From: Roseicyclus sp.
Lineage (GTDB): Bacteria; Pseudomonadota; Alphaproteobacteria; Rhodobacterales; Rhodobacteraceae
Assembly (NCBI GenBank): GCA_018401055.1
Contig: JAGYLB010000098.1
Span: 1-64,000, forward strand
Reading direction: 5' to 3'
DNA length: 64,000 nucleotides
Made by a program: the position numbers and the translations under genes. How positions within the stretch are numbered: position 1 is the first letter of the stretch; each line of letters starts with the position of its first letter. The notes beneath the pieces were generated by a model. That model ran no database searches. It saw nothing but the letters and a program-made list of their open reading frames with translations, and was not told where the DNA came from. Of the stretch, positions 53,271 to 63,445 are shown in pieces.

Positions 53271-54776
53271 TCAGACGCCGGGATCGAACATCGGGAAGGT
53301 CACGCCCAGCGCCCATCCCAGAATCACGCCCAGCCCGACGCCCATGGCGACGACCGAGCCTGTGCGTTTGCCGACAAACCGACCCATCATCCCGTAGCTC
53401 AGGTAGAACAATCCGATCACCGGCAAGATGATGATGAGGAAGAACAGCCGCTCGAAATCCAGCGCCACCGCGATGCCGAGGGAGATGAGGAACATCCCCC
53501 GCGCCACGATCCGGCGCCACAGCGCGGCGCGCGTCGCCTCCAGCAGCACGGCATCGGCCAGCATCGCCAGAACCGCCCCGGGCAGGATCGCCAGCATCAC
53601 AGCCGCACGTCCGGGATGAGGAAAGAAACTGCCGACGTACCGGTCCATGACGCCGCCGAACACGACGATGCCATAGACAGCAAGGCCAAGGCCCAAAAGC
53701 AGCCCCCGCCGCGCGGGCAGCCCGCCCGCCCAGGCCGCACCCGCAAGAACGAGTGTGCCATAAAGCGCCAAATGCAGAGCAAGGTAATCAGCGACCAGGA
53801 CTGGCAGGAAACGTGTCTCGAACAGGCTGAGCAGAGCCGGTGTCAGGACTGCGGGCAGAACCGCCATGGCCCAGAACTGCCCACGCCCGGGGTGCCAAGG
53901 CGCGCGACCCTCGGGCAGCAGCCGCGCGAGCGGCCAGACCAGCAGCACCACCCCGAAAAGCGTTAGCAAGATCCACGGCCCGAGCGACACCAGCCCCGCC
54001 TGCGGCACAAGCCCGAAGCTCGCCGCGATCCAGTCAATGCCTGCCGCAATCCCCGAAGGCGCATAGAGAACGCCGACATGTTCGACGAGGGGCACAGCCT
54101 CGGCCCGCCGCGCGAAGCCGTCGCCGGGGGTGCCGACAGTCTCGCCTTCGGCCGCGTTTAAATCGGCCATGACCCGCTGCGCCTCGGCCCGCAGCGCCCC
54201 CTCCCATGCGCCGTTCAACATCAGCAAGTTGCGGGGTTCCTCGGACGTCACCGCCTGGCTGAAAATGGAAATCCCCACGATCGACGCGACCCTGTCATCG
54301 GCCAGACCCTGACGCACAACCACGTCCGACGCCATGGAATGACCCACCAGCGCCACGCGCGGCTCTGCCCCCGGCAGGGCTGTCGCGTAATCGGTGACAC
54401 GTGCGGTTTCCTCCATCAACAGGCGCGTGGTGCCATCGATGCTGGTCACATCACCCGACATCGGCACCGGGTTTCGACCATGCCCCTCGAAATCGAAGCT
54501 GACGGTGATGAACCCCGCCCGCGCAAGGCTCAACTGCCAGGCCGCCATCAACTGCCGCGATCCGGCAAAGCCATGGGCGATCACGGCCACCGGCCCCTGT
54601 GCGTCGGGCAGGCGCATGACCGTCACCGGCGTGTCACCCACCCGGTCGTGCGAAATCGCCAGTCCGCTGCGCGGCGCTTCCAGCCCCCAAAGGCCCAGCG
54701 CGATGCACAGCACCGCAATCCCTGCCACAATCGCCTGTCTCATCGGCCCATCCGTTACCCGTTTCGTCAAAGACAT
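53271..54776 (-). CDS. Alpha/beta hydrolase fused to a polytopic membrane domain
   Basis: 501 residues from ATG 54776 (ATG 54743 and 54833 are alternatives). After one N-terminal helix (IVAGIAVLCIALGLWGL) comes an alpha/beta hydrolase domain, about residues 50-260, with VIAHGFAGSRQLMAAWQ (oxyanion hole), FDFEGHGRNP and the nucleophile elbow VALVGHSMASDVV. The remaining 240 residues hold about eight hydrophobic helices, from GPWILLTLFGVVLLVWPLA to VGLGVILGWALGVTFPM. The hydrolase would face the periplasm if the first helix is an anchor. I know of no experimentally studied member. It lies convergent to the flavoprotein gene and divergent from serB. Confidence 0.8.
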   Translation of the reverse strand: MSLTKRVTDGPMRQAIVAGIAVLCIALGLWGLEAPRSGLAISHDRVGDTPVTVMRLPDAQGPVAVIAHGFAGSRQLMAAWQLSLARAGFITVSFDFEGHGRNPVPMSGDVTSIDGTTRLLMEETARVTDYATALPGAEPRVALVGHSMASDVVVRQGLADDRVASIVGISIFSQAVTSEEPRNLLMLNGAWEGALRAEAQRVMADLNAAEGETVGTPGDGFARRAEAVPLVEHVGVLYAPSGIAAGIDWIAASFGLVPQAGLVSLGPWILLTLFGVVLLVWPLARLLPEGRAPWHPGRGQFWAMAVLPAVLTPALLSLFETRFLPVLVADYLALHLALYGTLVLAGAAWAGGLPARRGLLLGLGLAVYGIVVFGGVMDRYVGSFFPHPGRAAVMLAILPGAVLAMLADAVLLEATRAALWRRIVARGMFLISLGIAVALDFERLFFLIIILPVIGLFYLSYGMMGRFVGKRTGSVVAMGVGLGVILGWALGVTFPMFDPGV

Positions 54777-54869
54777 AGCCGAAGCCCGCCTATCGCCAAC
54801 AGCCAAAGCCACTGGCCAGACGCGGGACTTCATGGTCTATGCCCCGAAAAAACCGGACCGAGGGCGCCG

Positions 54870-55743
54870 ATGTATACTCTGACGCTTGTCACCAACCCTG
54901 CGATGATCCTTGAACCCGCGCTGGTGCGTGGGCTGCGCGATGCGCTGGGCGGGGGTGACGCCCTGTGGCTCGACCCCAATTGCGCAGCCGAGTTCACTGT
55001 GCCCAAGGTGCCCAAGAACCTCGAGGATATCCGCTACAGCCTGACTGCCGAAGGGGTGGATCTGGTCTGCCAACCGACCAAAGGGCGGCGGAAGAAGCTG
55101 CTTCTGGCCGATATGGATTCGACCATGATCCGGCAGGAATGCATCGACGAACTGGCAGCCGCAGCGGGTATTGGGGAAAGGGTAGCGGCAATCACGGCGC
55201 GCGCAATGAATGGCGAGCTTGATTTCGAGGCCGCGCTGAAAGAACGCGTCGCCTTGCTGAAGGGTTTGCCCGATACCGTGATCGGTGAAGTCTTGCAAAC
55301 CCGCATCACCATGATGCCGGGCGGTGCCACGTTGGTGGCCACGATGAAGGCGCATGGGGCTTATGCCGCGCTGGTGTCTGGCGGCTTCACCGCCTTTACC
55401 GCAGCCGTGTCCGAAAAGCTGGGCTTCGACGAACATCGCGCCAACACGCTGCATATCGAGAATGGCGCGCTGACCGGCACGGTTGCCGAGCCGATCCTCG
55501 GGCGCGAGGCCAAGGTGACAGCGCTGGAGGATCTGACTGCAAAATTGTCGATTACGGCAGCCGATGCTGGCCATAGGCGACGGAGCCAATGATCTGGGCA
55601 TGCTCACCCGGGCAGGGCTGGGCGTGGCCGTTCATGCCAAGCCCGTGGTGCAGGCGCAGGCCGCGCATGCGATCAACCACGGCGACCTGACAGCGCTTCT
55701 GTATGTCCAGGGCTACGCCAAAGCGGATTTTGTCCTTCGGTAG
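54870..55743 (+). CDS. serB: Phosphoserine phosphatase (one frameshift)
   Basis: HAD-superfamily phosphatase releasing serine, the last step after SerA and SerC. About 291 residues. A short ACT-like N-terminal region is followed by the catalytic motif LLADMDSTMIRQE with nucleophile Asp81 and acid Asp83. ALVSGGFTAFTAAVSEKLGF is motif II, and GDGANDLGMLTRAGLGVAVH carries motif IV. A slip near 55566 separates motif IV from the rest. GAGGG precedes ATG 54870. The last 31 bases overlap the facing VPLPA-type gene. The serine pathway genes are thus split over two loci in this window. Confidence 0.94.
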
Positions 55744-56318
55744 CGCAGCGCCCCAAGCCCCAGCAGCCCGGAAAAACCCAGCAGAAGGCCGGGTGGAAGT
55801 GGAACCTCCGAAAGACGCCAAGTACCTGAGGTGCTGATGTAATCCCGGCCGTCCGGCCCACTGATCATCATGGTCACCCCTGTCATCGAGATGCCGATAT
55901 CCTGGAAGTCGTTGATCAAGGCCATGCTGGCCGACAGAAGCTCCCAACTGCTCGTGACAGTGATCTCGATCCCGGCATAAACGCGCGGGTTGTCGAAGTA
56001 ACCCGTCAGATCGTCAACACAGCGACCCGCACAACCCGGAGAGTTATCAATAAATTCAAGGCTGAAGCGAAGCGGGCTGTTACCCTGCTCGCCCAGGTAA
56101 TCGGCGAAATAGGTCAGGGTGCGGGTCGGCCCGTAAAAGCGGAGCGCTGTTGGAACCTCGATCCTGGCGCGGATCTGATCACCACAATTTGGAACACAGC
56201 CGCCCGGTTGATCCTCTGTGAACGGGTCCGACAGGAAGGTGTAGGTGACGGCTGAAGCGGTGGACGCCGCACAAAAAAGAAGGGCACATAGAAATGCGCG
56301 CAGCAGGAAAGTTGCCAA
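55713..56318 (-). CDS. Exported protein with VPLPA-CTERM-type sorting tail
   Basis: 201 residues, one frame. The signal peptide ends at ASA (residue 23). A cysteine-bearing domain follows (GGCVPNCGD, PGCAGRC, likely disulphides) with beta-strand character. The C-terminus is a sorting signal: VPLPPG at residues 172-177, a hydrophobic helix LLLGFSGLLGLGAL and basic RYRR. This is the VPLPA-CTERM pattern of Rhodobacterales, recognised by an exosortase that is not in this window. The passenger domain is unknown. It overlaps the 3' end of serB by 31 bases. Confidence 0.85.
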   Translation of the reverse strand: MATFLLRAFLCALLFCAASTASAVTYTFLSDPFTEDQPGGCVPNCGDQIRARIEVPTALRFYGPTRTLTYFADYLGEQGNSPLRFSLEFIDNSPGCAGRCVDDLTGYFDNPRVYAGIEITVTSSWELLSASMALINDFQDIGISMTGVTMMISGPDGRDYISTSGTWRLSEVPLPPGLLLGFSGLLGLGALRYRRTKSALA

Positions 56319-56410
56319 ATCAAAGCGCTCCGTTAACGAATCTTAAGAAAGTGTTAACGACTTATAACCTGAGGCTCTGATTTTCAAACGATAGATTGGA
56401 AAGCGGTTAA

Positions 56411-56434
56411 CGGGGCGACAGTTCAGCCGCCCCG
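56411..56434 (-). terminator. Hairpin behind gltB
   Basis: A 7-bp perfect stem (CGGGGCG at 56411-56417 with CGCCCCG at 56428-56434), 10-base loop, 15 bases beyond the gltB stop on the minus strand and followed by TTAACC. No long T run, so a moderate terminator candidate. Confidence 0.55.
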
Positions 56435-56449
56435 CTATCGTGCCCTACC

Positions 56450-59400
56450 TTACTCCGCCGGAACGGCCGTCGCCTCGACGGTCAGGGGATGGGTCAACTT
56501 GTCCAGCATCTCCTTCGGGCAGACCTGGATGAAATTGCCCCGCTCCACCTCCCAGTGCTGGAGGATGCTGGCCGCCCGGCGCGAGCCGGTTTCGCGCAGA
56601 TGTGCCTCGATCAGACCCTTCAGCTGGCTTTCCCAATGCGCAACCGTGACCGGGCAGGTCACCAGCGTCTCGAGGTTCATGTTCACGCTGGCCACGCCCT
56701 CGGGATCGTAGAGATAGGCCATACCACCGGTCATCCCTGCGCCGAAGTTGGCCCCTATCCGGCCAAGGATCACGGCAACCCCGCCGGTCATGTACTCGCA
56801 ACCGTTCGACCCGCAGCCTTCGACCACCACCTTGGCGCCCGAGTTGCGGACCGCGAAGCGCTCGCCCGCACGACCGGCGGCGAACAGATAGCCGTCGGTT
56901 GCGCCATAAAGGACCGTGTTGCCGATGATGACGTTCTCATGGGCGACCAGCGGGCTGTCCTGCACCGGTTTCACCACGATGGTGCCGCCCGACAGGCCCT
57001 TGCCGACATAGTCGTTGGCGTCGCCCGACACCTCGAGCTTCAGCCCCGGCGCCGCAAAGGCCCCCAGCGACTGGCCCGCGGAGCCCTGCAACTTGACCGT
57101 CAGGTGATCGGGCTGCAGCGCGTTGCGCATGCCGAACCGCCTGCACGATATGGCTCGATGTGCGGGTGCCGATGCTGCGCAACGTATTCTGCACCGCGTA
57201 ATCCAGCTGCATCTTTTCGCCATCGTTCAGGAAACGTGCGGCATCCTGCACGATCTGCGCATCCAGCGTGTCGGGCACGACATTGCGTGGCTTGTTGCGG
57301 TCATACTTGATCTTGTCCGCGCCATCGACAGTGATCAGCAGCGGGTTCAGGTCCAGATCATCCAGATGCGCCGCGCCGCGGCTGACCTGCGTCAGCAGAT
57401 CCGCCCGCCCGATCACGTCATCCATCGACCGCGCCCCGATGGAGGCGAGGATCTCGCGCACCTCCTGCGCGTAGAAGGTGATCAGGTTCACCACCTTTTC
57501 GGCATTGCCGGTGAACTTTGCGCGCAGGGCGTCGTCCTGCGTACACACGCCGACAGGGCAGGTGTTCGACTGGCACTGGCGCACCATGATGCAACCCATT
57601 GCGATCAGGGCAGCGGTGCCGATGCCGTATTCCTCGGCCCCCAGCATCGCGGCCATGACGATATCGCGCCCCGTGCGCAGACCGCCATCGGTGCGCAGGG
57701 TGATGCGGTCACGCAGGTTGTTCATCGCCAGCACCTGATGCGCCTCTGTCAGGCCCATTTCCCACGGAAGGCCCGCATATTTGATCGACGTGCCCGGCGA
57801 TGCGCCCGTGCCGCCGTTATGGCCCGAAATCAGGATCACATCGGCCTTGGCTTTGGCCACGCCCGCCGCAATCGTGCCGACGCCGGACGATGCGACGAGC
57901 TTCACTGTTACCTTGGCGCGCGGGTTGATCTGCTTGAGGTCATAGATCAGCTGCGCCAGATCCTCGATGGAATAGATGTCGTGATGCGGTGGCGGTGAAA
58001 TCAGCGTCACGCCTTTGGTCGAATGGCGCAGGCGCGCGATCAGCTCGGTCACTTTCATGCCGGGCAGCTGGCCACCCTCGCCGGGCTTGGCGCCTTGGGC
58101 GACCTTGATCTCAAGCTCTTCGCAATGGTTCAGATATTCAGCCGTCACACCGAACCGGCCCGATGCCACCTGCTTGATCTTGGCGGATGGGTTGTCGCCA
58201 TTGGGTTCCGGCACGAAATGCGCCGGGTCTTCGCCGCCTTCGCCACTATCGGATTTCGCACCGATGCGGTTCATCGCGACGTTCAGCGTCTTGTGCGCCT
58301 CGGGCGACAAAGCACCCAAGGACATGCCGGGCGTCACGAACCGTTTGCGGATCGCGGTGATGCTTTCGACCTCTTCGATGGGCACTGGCGCGCCCAAGGG
58401 TTTAATGTCGAGCAGGTCGCGCAGGTGGATCGGCGGATTGCTCCGCATCTTGCGGAATACTGCTTCCACATCGCATAGGACGCACGGTTGCAGGCCGCCT
58501 GCAGCATATGCATCGTCTGCGCTTCCCAAGCGTGCTTTTCACCCGACCGGCGCGCCTTGTAGAACCCGCCGATGGGCAACACGTCTGACCCGCCGCGCCG
58601 AAGCCGCTTGCGCGTGCACATCCAGCGGCCTTTTTCTGCAGACCGCTGACGCCAATTCCGGAAATCCGGCTGAGCATGCCGGGGAAATATTCGGCGACCA
58701 TGGCGCGGGACAGGCCCACAGCCTCGAAGTTCAGACCACCGCGATAGGAGGATAGGACCGAAATACCCATCTTCGACATGATCTTCAAAAGGCCCGCATC
58801 GACCGCGGCGCGATACCGCGCCATGGCTTCCGTCAGCGTCCCCTCGATCAGGCCGCGGTTGATCCGGTCGGCAATCGAATCCTGCGCCAGATAGGCGTTC
58901 ACCGTCGTCGCCCCACACCCCACCAGAACGGCAAAGTAATGGGGGTCGATGCATTCGGCCGACCGCACGTTCAGCGAACAGAAGGTGCGCAGCCCCTGCC
59001 GCGTCAGCCACGAATGGACCGCGCTGGTCGCAAGGATCATCGGCATCGCCACGCGATCCTTCGACTGGCCCTGATCGGTCAGGATGATGTGGCCCGCCCC
59101 CGACCGCACGGCGTCTTCGGCCGCATGGCGCGGATGCGCTCCAGCCCCTCGCGACAGCGCGTCGGCTGGCCGCCATCGCCGGAAAGGTGCAGTCGATCTC
59201 GACCATGATCGGCGTTGAAATGCGTCACCATCGCCTCGAACTGGGCATTGGCGACGAACGGGCTTTCCAGCACGAGGATCTCGGTCTGGCTGCTGTCTTC
59301 GTCCAGCACGTTCTTGAGGTTGCCGAACCGCGTTTTCAGGCTCATCACGCGGCTTTCGCGCAAGCTGTCGATTGGCGGGTTGGTGACCTGGCTGAAATTC

Positions 59401-60999
59401 TGGCGAAAGAAATGCGACAGCGGGCGGTAGATGCTCGAAAGCACCGCCGCGGGCGTGTCGTCGCCCATCGAGGCAAGCTGTTCCTTCCCGTCCTCGGCCA
59501 TGGGCGCAAGGATCTGTTCCAGTTCTTCGATGGAATAGCCCGCCGCGACCTGACGGCGGCGCAGCTCGGCACCTTCGAACAGCGGTCTTTTCGGTCGCGC
59601 CTTCGGTTTCGGCGGCCAGATCGACGATCTTGCCCACCCAGTCACCAAAGGGACGCGCGGCGGCCAGCTTGTCCTTGATCTCGGTGTCGTGGAACAGGCC
59701 GCCGTTCTTCATATCGACCGCGATCATCTGGCCCGGGCCAAGCGCACCCTTTTCCACCACGGTCGCCTCGTTGACCGGCACCATCCCGGCCTCGGACCCT
59801 GCGATCAGCATGCCCTCGCCGGTCACGACATAGCGCATCGGACGCAATCCGTTGCGGTCAAGGCCCGCGCAGACCCAGCGGCCATCTGTCATCGCCAAAG
59901 CGGCGGGACCATCCCAGGGTTCCATCACGGAATTGCAGTAGGAATACATGTCCTGCCACGCCTTGGGCAGTTCGGTCGCGGTGTTCGACCAAGCCTCGGG
60001 CACCAGCATGGTCTTGGCCATCGGCGCAGACCGTCCGGCGCGCACCAGCACCTCGAACACGGCATCCAGAGCGCCGCTGTCGCTCGACCCTTGCGGGATG
60101 ATCGGCTTGATGTCCTCGGCCATCTCCCCGAAATAGGTCGAGGCCATGCGGATCTCGTGGCTCTTCATCCAGTTGGTGTTGCCCTTGAGCGTGTTGATCT
60201 CGCCGTTGTGGGCCAACATGCGGAAGGGCTGCGCCAGCCACCACTGCGGAAAGGTGTTGGTCGAATAGCGCTGGTGATAGATTGCGAAGGCGCTCTCGAA
60301 CCGCTCGTCCTTCAGGTCGGGGTAGAATTCGGCGACGTCCTGCGCCAGCATCATCCCCTTGTAGATGATCGACCGGCACGAAAAGCTGCACAGATACAGC
60401 TCCTTGATGCCGGCGGCCTGCGCGGCCTTCTCGATCCGGCGGCGGATGACGTAAAGCTCGCGCTCGAAGGTTTCCTCGTCCACGCCCTTGGCGTTCGAGA
60501 TGATGATCTGCTCGATCTCGGGCCGGGTCGCGTTGGCCTTTTCACCCAGAACGCTGACATTCACCGGCACATGGCGCCAGCCATAGATGTAATAGCCCAT
60601 GCGCAGAACCTCGGATTCCACGATGGTCCGGCAGGTTTCTTGCGCCGCGAAATTGGTGCGCGGCAAGAACACCTGCCCCACGGCCATCAACTCGTCCATC
60701 CGCGGCTCATGCCCGGTACGGCGAACCTGATCGTAAAAGAAGGTCGCTGGGATCTGCACATGGATGCCCGCGCCGTCGCCGGTCTTGCCATCGGCATCGA
60801 CCGCGCCCCGGTGCCAGACCGCTTTCAGCGCGTTGATCCCGTTTTCCACGACCTTGCGCGACGGCGTCCCGTCGATGGAGACAACAAGCCCCACCCCGCA
60901 GGAGGAATGTTCATCCTCTTCGCGGAACAGGCTGTTGTCGTTCATCCACGCGCGCTTGGCTTCCTCGGCGGCGGCCCAGGTGGCGTCATAGGTCGTCAT
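56450..60999 (-). CDS. gltB: Glutamate synthase (NADPH) large subunit (at least five frameshifts)
   Basis: Makes two glutamates from glutamine and 2-oxoglutarate; about 1515 residues. A propeptide (about 33 residues) precedes the nucleophilic Cys in EDEHSSCGVGLVVS of the class II amidotransferase domain. The central domain follows, then the FMN-binding synthase domain (LISGHNGGTGASP, GLPWEMGLTEAHQ) with the 3Fe-4S cysteines in CIMVRQCQSNTCPVGVC. The GXGXG beta-helix domain ends the protein (VVEGCGSNGCEYMTGGVAV). Slips near 59590, 59130-59180, 58640, 58480 and 57150. GGAGGG precedes ATG 60999. It is third in gltD-hyp-gltB. Confidence 0.95.
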
Positions 61000-61804
61000 G
61001 GTCAGTCCCTCCGTTCGGGCCGGGTGCCGCACCGCGTGCAAGAACCCGGAAAATCTGGTCGGAAATCGACGGTGTCGCGCGGGGCAGGCCGCTGAACATC
61101 TCGCCGCAATCATAGATCGGTTGCATCGTCAGAAAACCGGGCTCGCCGGGTTCGGCGAATTCCATCGGGCTGTTGTTGTATTCAAAGGTCTCGCCATTCG
61201 CCTCGGTCACGGTCTCAATGCCGCCGAAAAACAGGCGCCAGCCTTCGTGCACGAACTGGTTGCCCTGCACGCGGCGTGTGCCGCCATCGGTCGGATATTG
61301 ATAGGAGAACTCGGTCACGGCCAGCGTGCGACCGTCGACCACGACCTCGTCGCCGGTCAGGCGGTCAAAGCCGGTGTAGTCGCGCTGGTAGCTGCCGAAA
61401 TTCGACTCCGTCAGCAGGCTGAACACCATCGTATCGCTGCCCGTTGTCAGCAATTCGGTCAGGCTGGCCGGATCATCCTCGGGTTCGATCAGGGTCGAGG
61501 TGCCAGCACCGCGCAGGTTCCAGCTTTGCAACCAGCGGAACTCTGCATCTGTGAAGCTGACGTAGAACGGGCTGTCCTCGTCAAGCGCGGCGCGCCAATG
61601 CGTGCCCGGCGGATCGGCTTCGCAGGTCCAGTGGTGGCTGACCATGCAGCCGCGCGACTGCACGGTCAGATAAGCCGTGCAGCCCGGCGGAACCTCGAAC
61701 AGCGCGGGGCCTTGTTGCGCCGATACGGGCAGCGCGGGCGCAAGCAACAGAACCGCGAAAACCGCGGCCGTCGCCCCACTCGTGATGCCCGATGCCTGTC
61801 TCAT
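60986..61804 (-). CDS. Exported hypothetical protein between gltD and gltB
   Basis: 272 residues, one frame. Signal peptide to about residue 29 (VLLLAPALPVSAQ). The rest has four or more cysteines (PPGCTAYL, SRGCMVSHHWTC, IYDCGEMF) and a likely beta-rich fold with YRLT-like FDRLTGDEVVVDGRTLAVTEF. I do not recognise a named domain. Its start overlaps the gltD stop (ATGA) and its end overlaps the gltB start by 14 bases, so it is tightly coupled to glutamate synthase. An exported protein inside a cytoplasmic-enzyme operon is odd and seems a lineage trait. Confidence 0.75.
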   Translation of the reverse strand: MRQASGITSGATAAVFAVLLLAPALPVSAQQGPALFEVPPGCTAYLTVQSRGCMVSHHWTCEADPPGTHWRAALDEDSPFYVSFTDAEFRWLQSWNLRGAGTSTLIEPEDDPASLTELLTTGSDTMVFSLLTESNFGSYQRDYTGFDRLTGDEVVVDGRTLAVTEFSYQYPTDGGTRRVQGNQFVHEGWRLFFGGIETVTEANGETFEYNNSPMEFAEPGEPGFLTMQPIYDCGEMFSGLPRATPSISDQIFRVLARGAAPGPNGGTDHDDL

Positions 61805-63234
61805 TCTGCCGCCACCGCGCCGCTGACCGCCAGTTTCTCGAGAATCGCCTCGGCCGCCTCGCGCCCGTCGCGGATCGCCCAGACCACAAGGCTGGCGCCG
61901 CGCACGATGTCGCCCACCGCGTAGACATTGGGGATCTGGGTCTCGTGGGTGCGGAAATTGGCCTTGATCGTGCCCCAGCGGGTCACCTCCAACTCGGGCG
62001 TGCCCCAGAGCGTCGGAAGATCCTCGGGCTCGAAGCCTAGCGCCTTGATGACCAGATCGGCGCCTTCGACGTAATCGGCACCCTCGATGATCTCGGGGCT
62101 CTGGCGGCCGGTCGCGTCGGGCTGGCCCAGACGCATCTTCTGCACCATCACGCCTTCGACGGCATCCCCGGTGAAACCCTTGGGGGTCGACAGCCAGACG
62201 AAGTCAACGCCTTCTTCCTCGGCATTGGCGACCTCGCGCTGCGACCCGGGCATATTGGCCTTGTCGCGGCGGTATAGGCATTTGACGCTAACGGCATCTT
62301 GCCGGATCGCGGTGCGCACGCAGTCCATCGCGGTATCGCCGCCGCCGATGACGACGACGCGCTTGCCCTTGGCGTTCAGCTCACCGCTGTCGAATTCCGG
62401 CACTTCGTCGCCAAAGCTCTTGCGATTGGAGGCGGTCAGATAATCGATCGCGCGCACGATGCCATCGGCCCCCACGCCCGGCGCGTTCAGGTCGCGCGAC
62501 TTGTAGACGCCGGTGGCGATGATGACGAAATCATGCTTGCCGTAGATCGCGTCAAAGCTGACATCTTCGCCCACGGTGCAGTTCAGCACGAATTCCACCC
62601 CGCCTGCCTCAAGCTGGGCGTTGCGGCGCATCACCACGTCCTTCTCAAGCTTGAAGCCGGGAATGCCATAGGTCATCAGCCCGCCCGCACGGTCATAGCG
62701 GTCATAGACCGTGACCTGCAGACCGGCGCGGCGCAGCATGTCGGCGGCAGCCAGACCGCCCGGACCTGCACCGATGATGCCGACCGATTCGGGGCGTTCA
62801 ACCGCAGGCGCGATGGGCTTCACCCAGCCCTGTTCCCACGCGGTGTCCGTCAGGTATTTCTCGACCGATCCGATGGTCACAGTGCCGTGGCCCGATTGCT
62901 CGATCACGCAATTGCCTTCGCAGAGCCGGTCTTGCGGGCAGATGCGGCCACAGATCTCGGGGAAGGTGTTGGTCGCCTGGCTCAGCTCATAGGCTTCCTG
63001 CAACCGGCCCTCGGCGGTCAGCTTGAGCCAGTCGGGAATATTGTTGTGCAGCGGGCAATGGGTCTGGCAATAGGGCACGCCGCACTGGCTGCAGCGCCCG
63101 GCCTGCTCGGCCGCCTTGTCGCGGGCGTATTCGCCGTAGATCTCATCGAAATCCTCGCGCCGCAGATCGGGCGGACGCTTTTCGGGCATCTGCTTGCTGA
63201 CGGTCACGAATTTCAACATGGGTTGCTTGGCCAC
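61801..63234 (-). CDS. gltD: Glutamate synthase (NADPH) small subunit
   Basis: 477 residues, one frame. The N-terminal part holds the two 4Fe-4S clusters: CSQCGVPYCQTHCPLHNNIP and CGRICPQDRLCEGNC. An FAD loop VGIIGAGPGGLAAADMLRR and an NADPH loop VVVIGGGDTAMDCVRTA follow, with the C-terminal FAD motif YAVGDIVRGASLVVWAI. It feeds electrons to GltB. GTG 63234 is the start, with GGGAGA eight bases before it. First gene of the operon; its promoter shares the gap with uppP. Confidence 0.95.
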   Translation of the reverse strand: MAKQPMLKFVTVSKQMPEKRPPDLRREDFDEIYGEYARDKAAEQAGRCSQCGVPYCQTHCPLHNNIPDWLKLTAEGRLQEAYELSQATNTFPEICGRICPQDRLCEGNCVIEQSGHGTVTIGSVEKYLTDTAWEQGWVKPIAPAVERPESVGIIGAGPGGLAAADMLRRAGLQVTVYDRYDRAGGLMTYGIPGFKLEKDVVMRRNAQLEAGGVEFVLNCTVGEDVSFDAIYGKHDFVIIATGVYKSRDLNAPGVGADGIVRAIDYLTASNRKSFGDEVPEFDSGELNAKGKRVVVIGGGDTAMDCVRTAIRQDAVSVKCLYRRDKANMPGSQREVANAEEEGVDFVWLSTPKGFTGDAVEGVMVQKMRLGQPDATGRQSPEIIEGADYVEGADLVIKALGFEPEDLPTLWGTPELEVTRWGTIKANFRTHETQIPNVYAVGDIVRGASLVVWAIRDGREAAEAILEKLAVSGAVAAE

Positions 63235-63445
63235 GAAACATCTCCCATCCTAGCTGCGCCCCTATACAAAGATGTCACGGGGATAAAAAGACAACAAGAC
63301 TGACCTATTTGTCGATTTCTCGAGGCCCTGGATGCCCGAAAGGCCGAAGTGGACACCAAAATAGGTAACAAGTCATACCTATCTAGCGGTTTCAGATGGA
63401 AAATCAGATACATATTGATTCAACCCTCACAAGCGGGGCTCTGTG
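63235..63445. other. Divergent promoter region gltD / uppP
   Basis: About 210 bases, clearly more AT-rich than the rest of the window, between the gltD and uppP starts. It carries the octamer ACCTATTT at 63303-63310, its inverse AAATAGGT at 63359-63366, and ACCTAT again at 63377-63382. The last two form an inverted repeat with a ten-base centre. They could be regulator or promoter elements for either gene. No ORF or RNA gene is evident. Confidence 0.5.
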
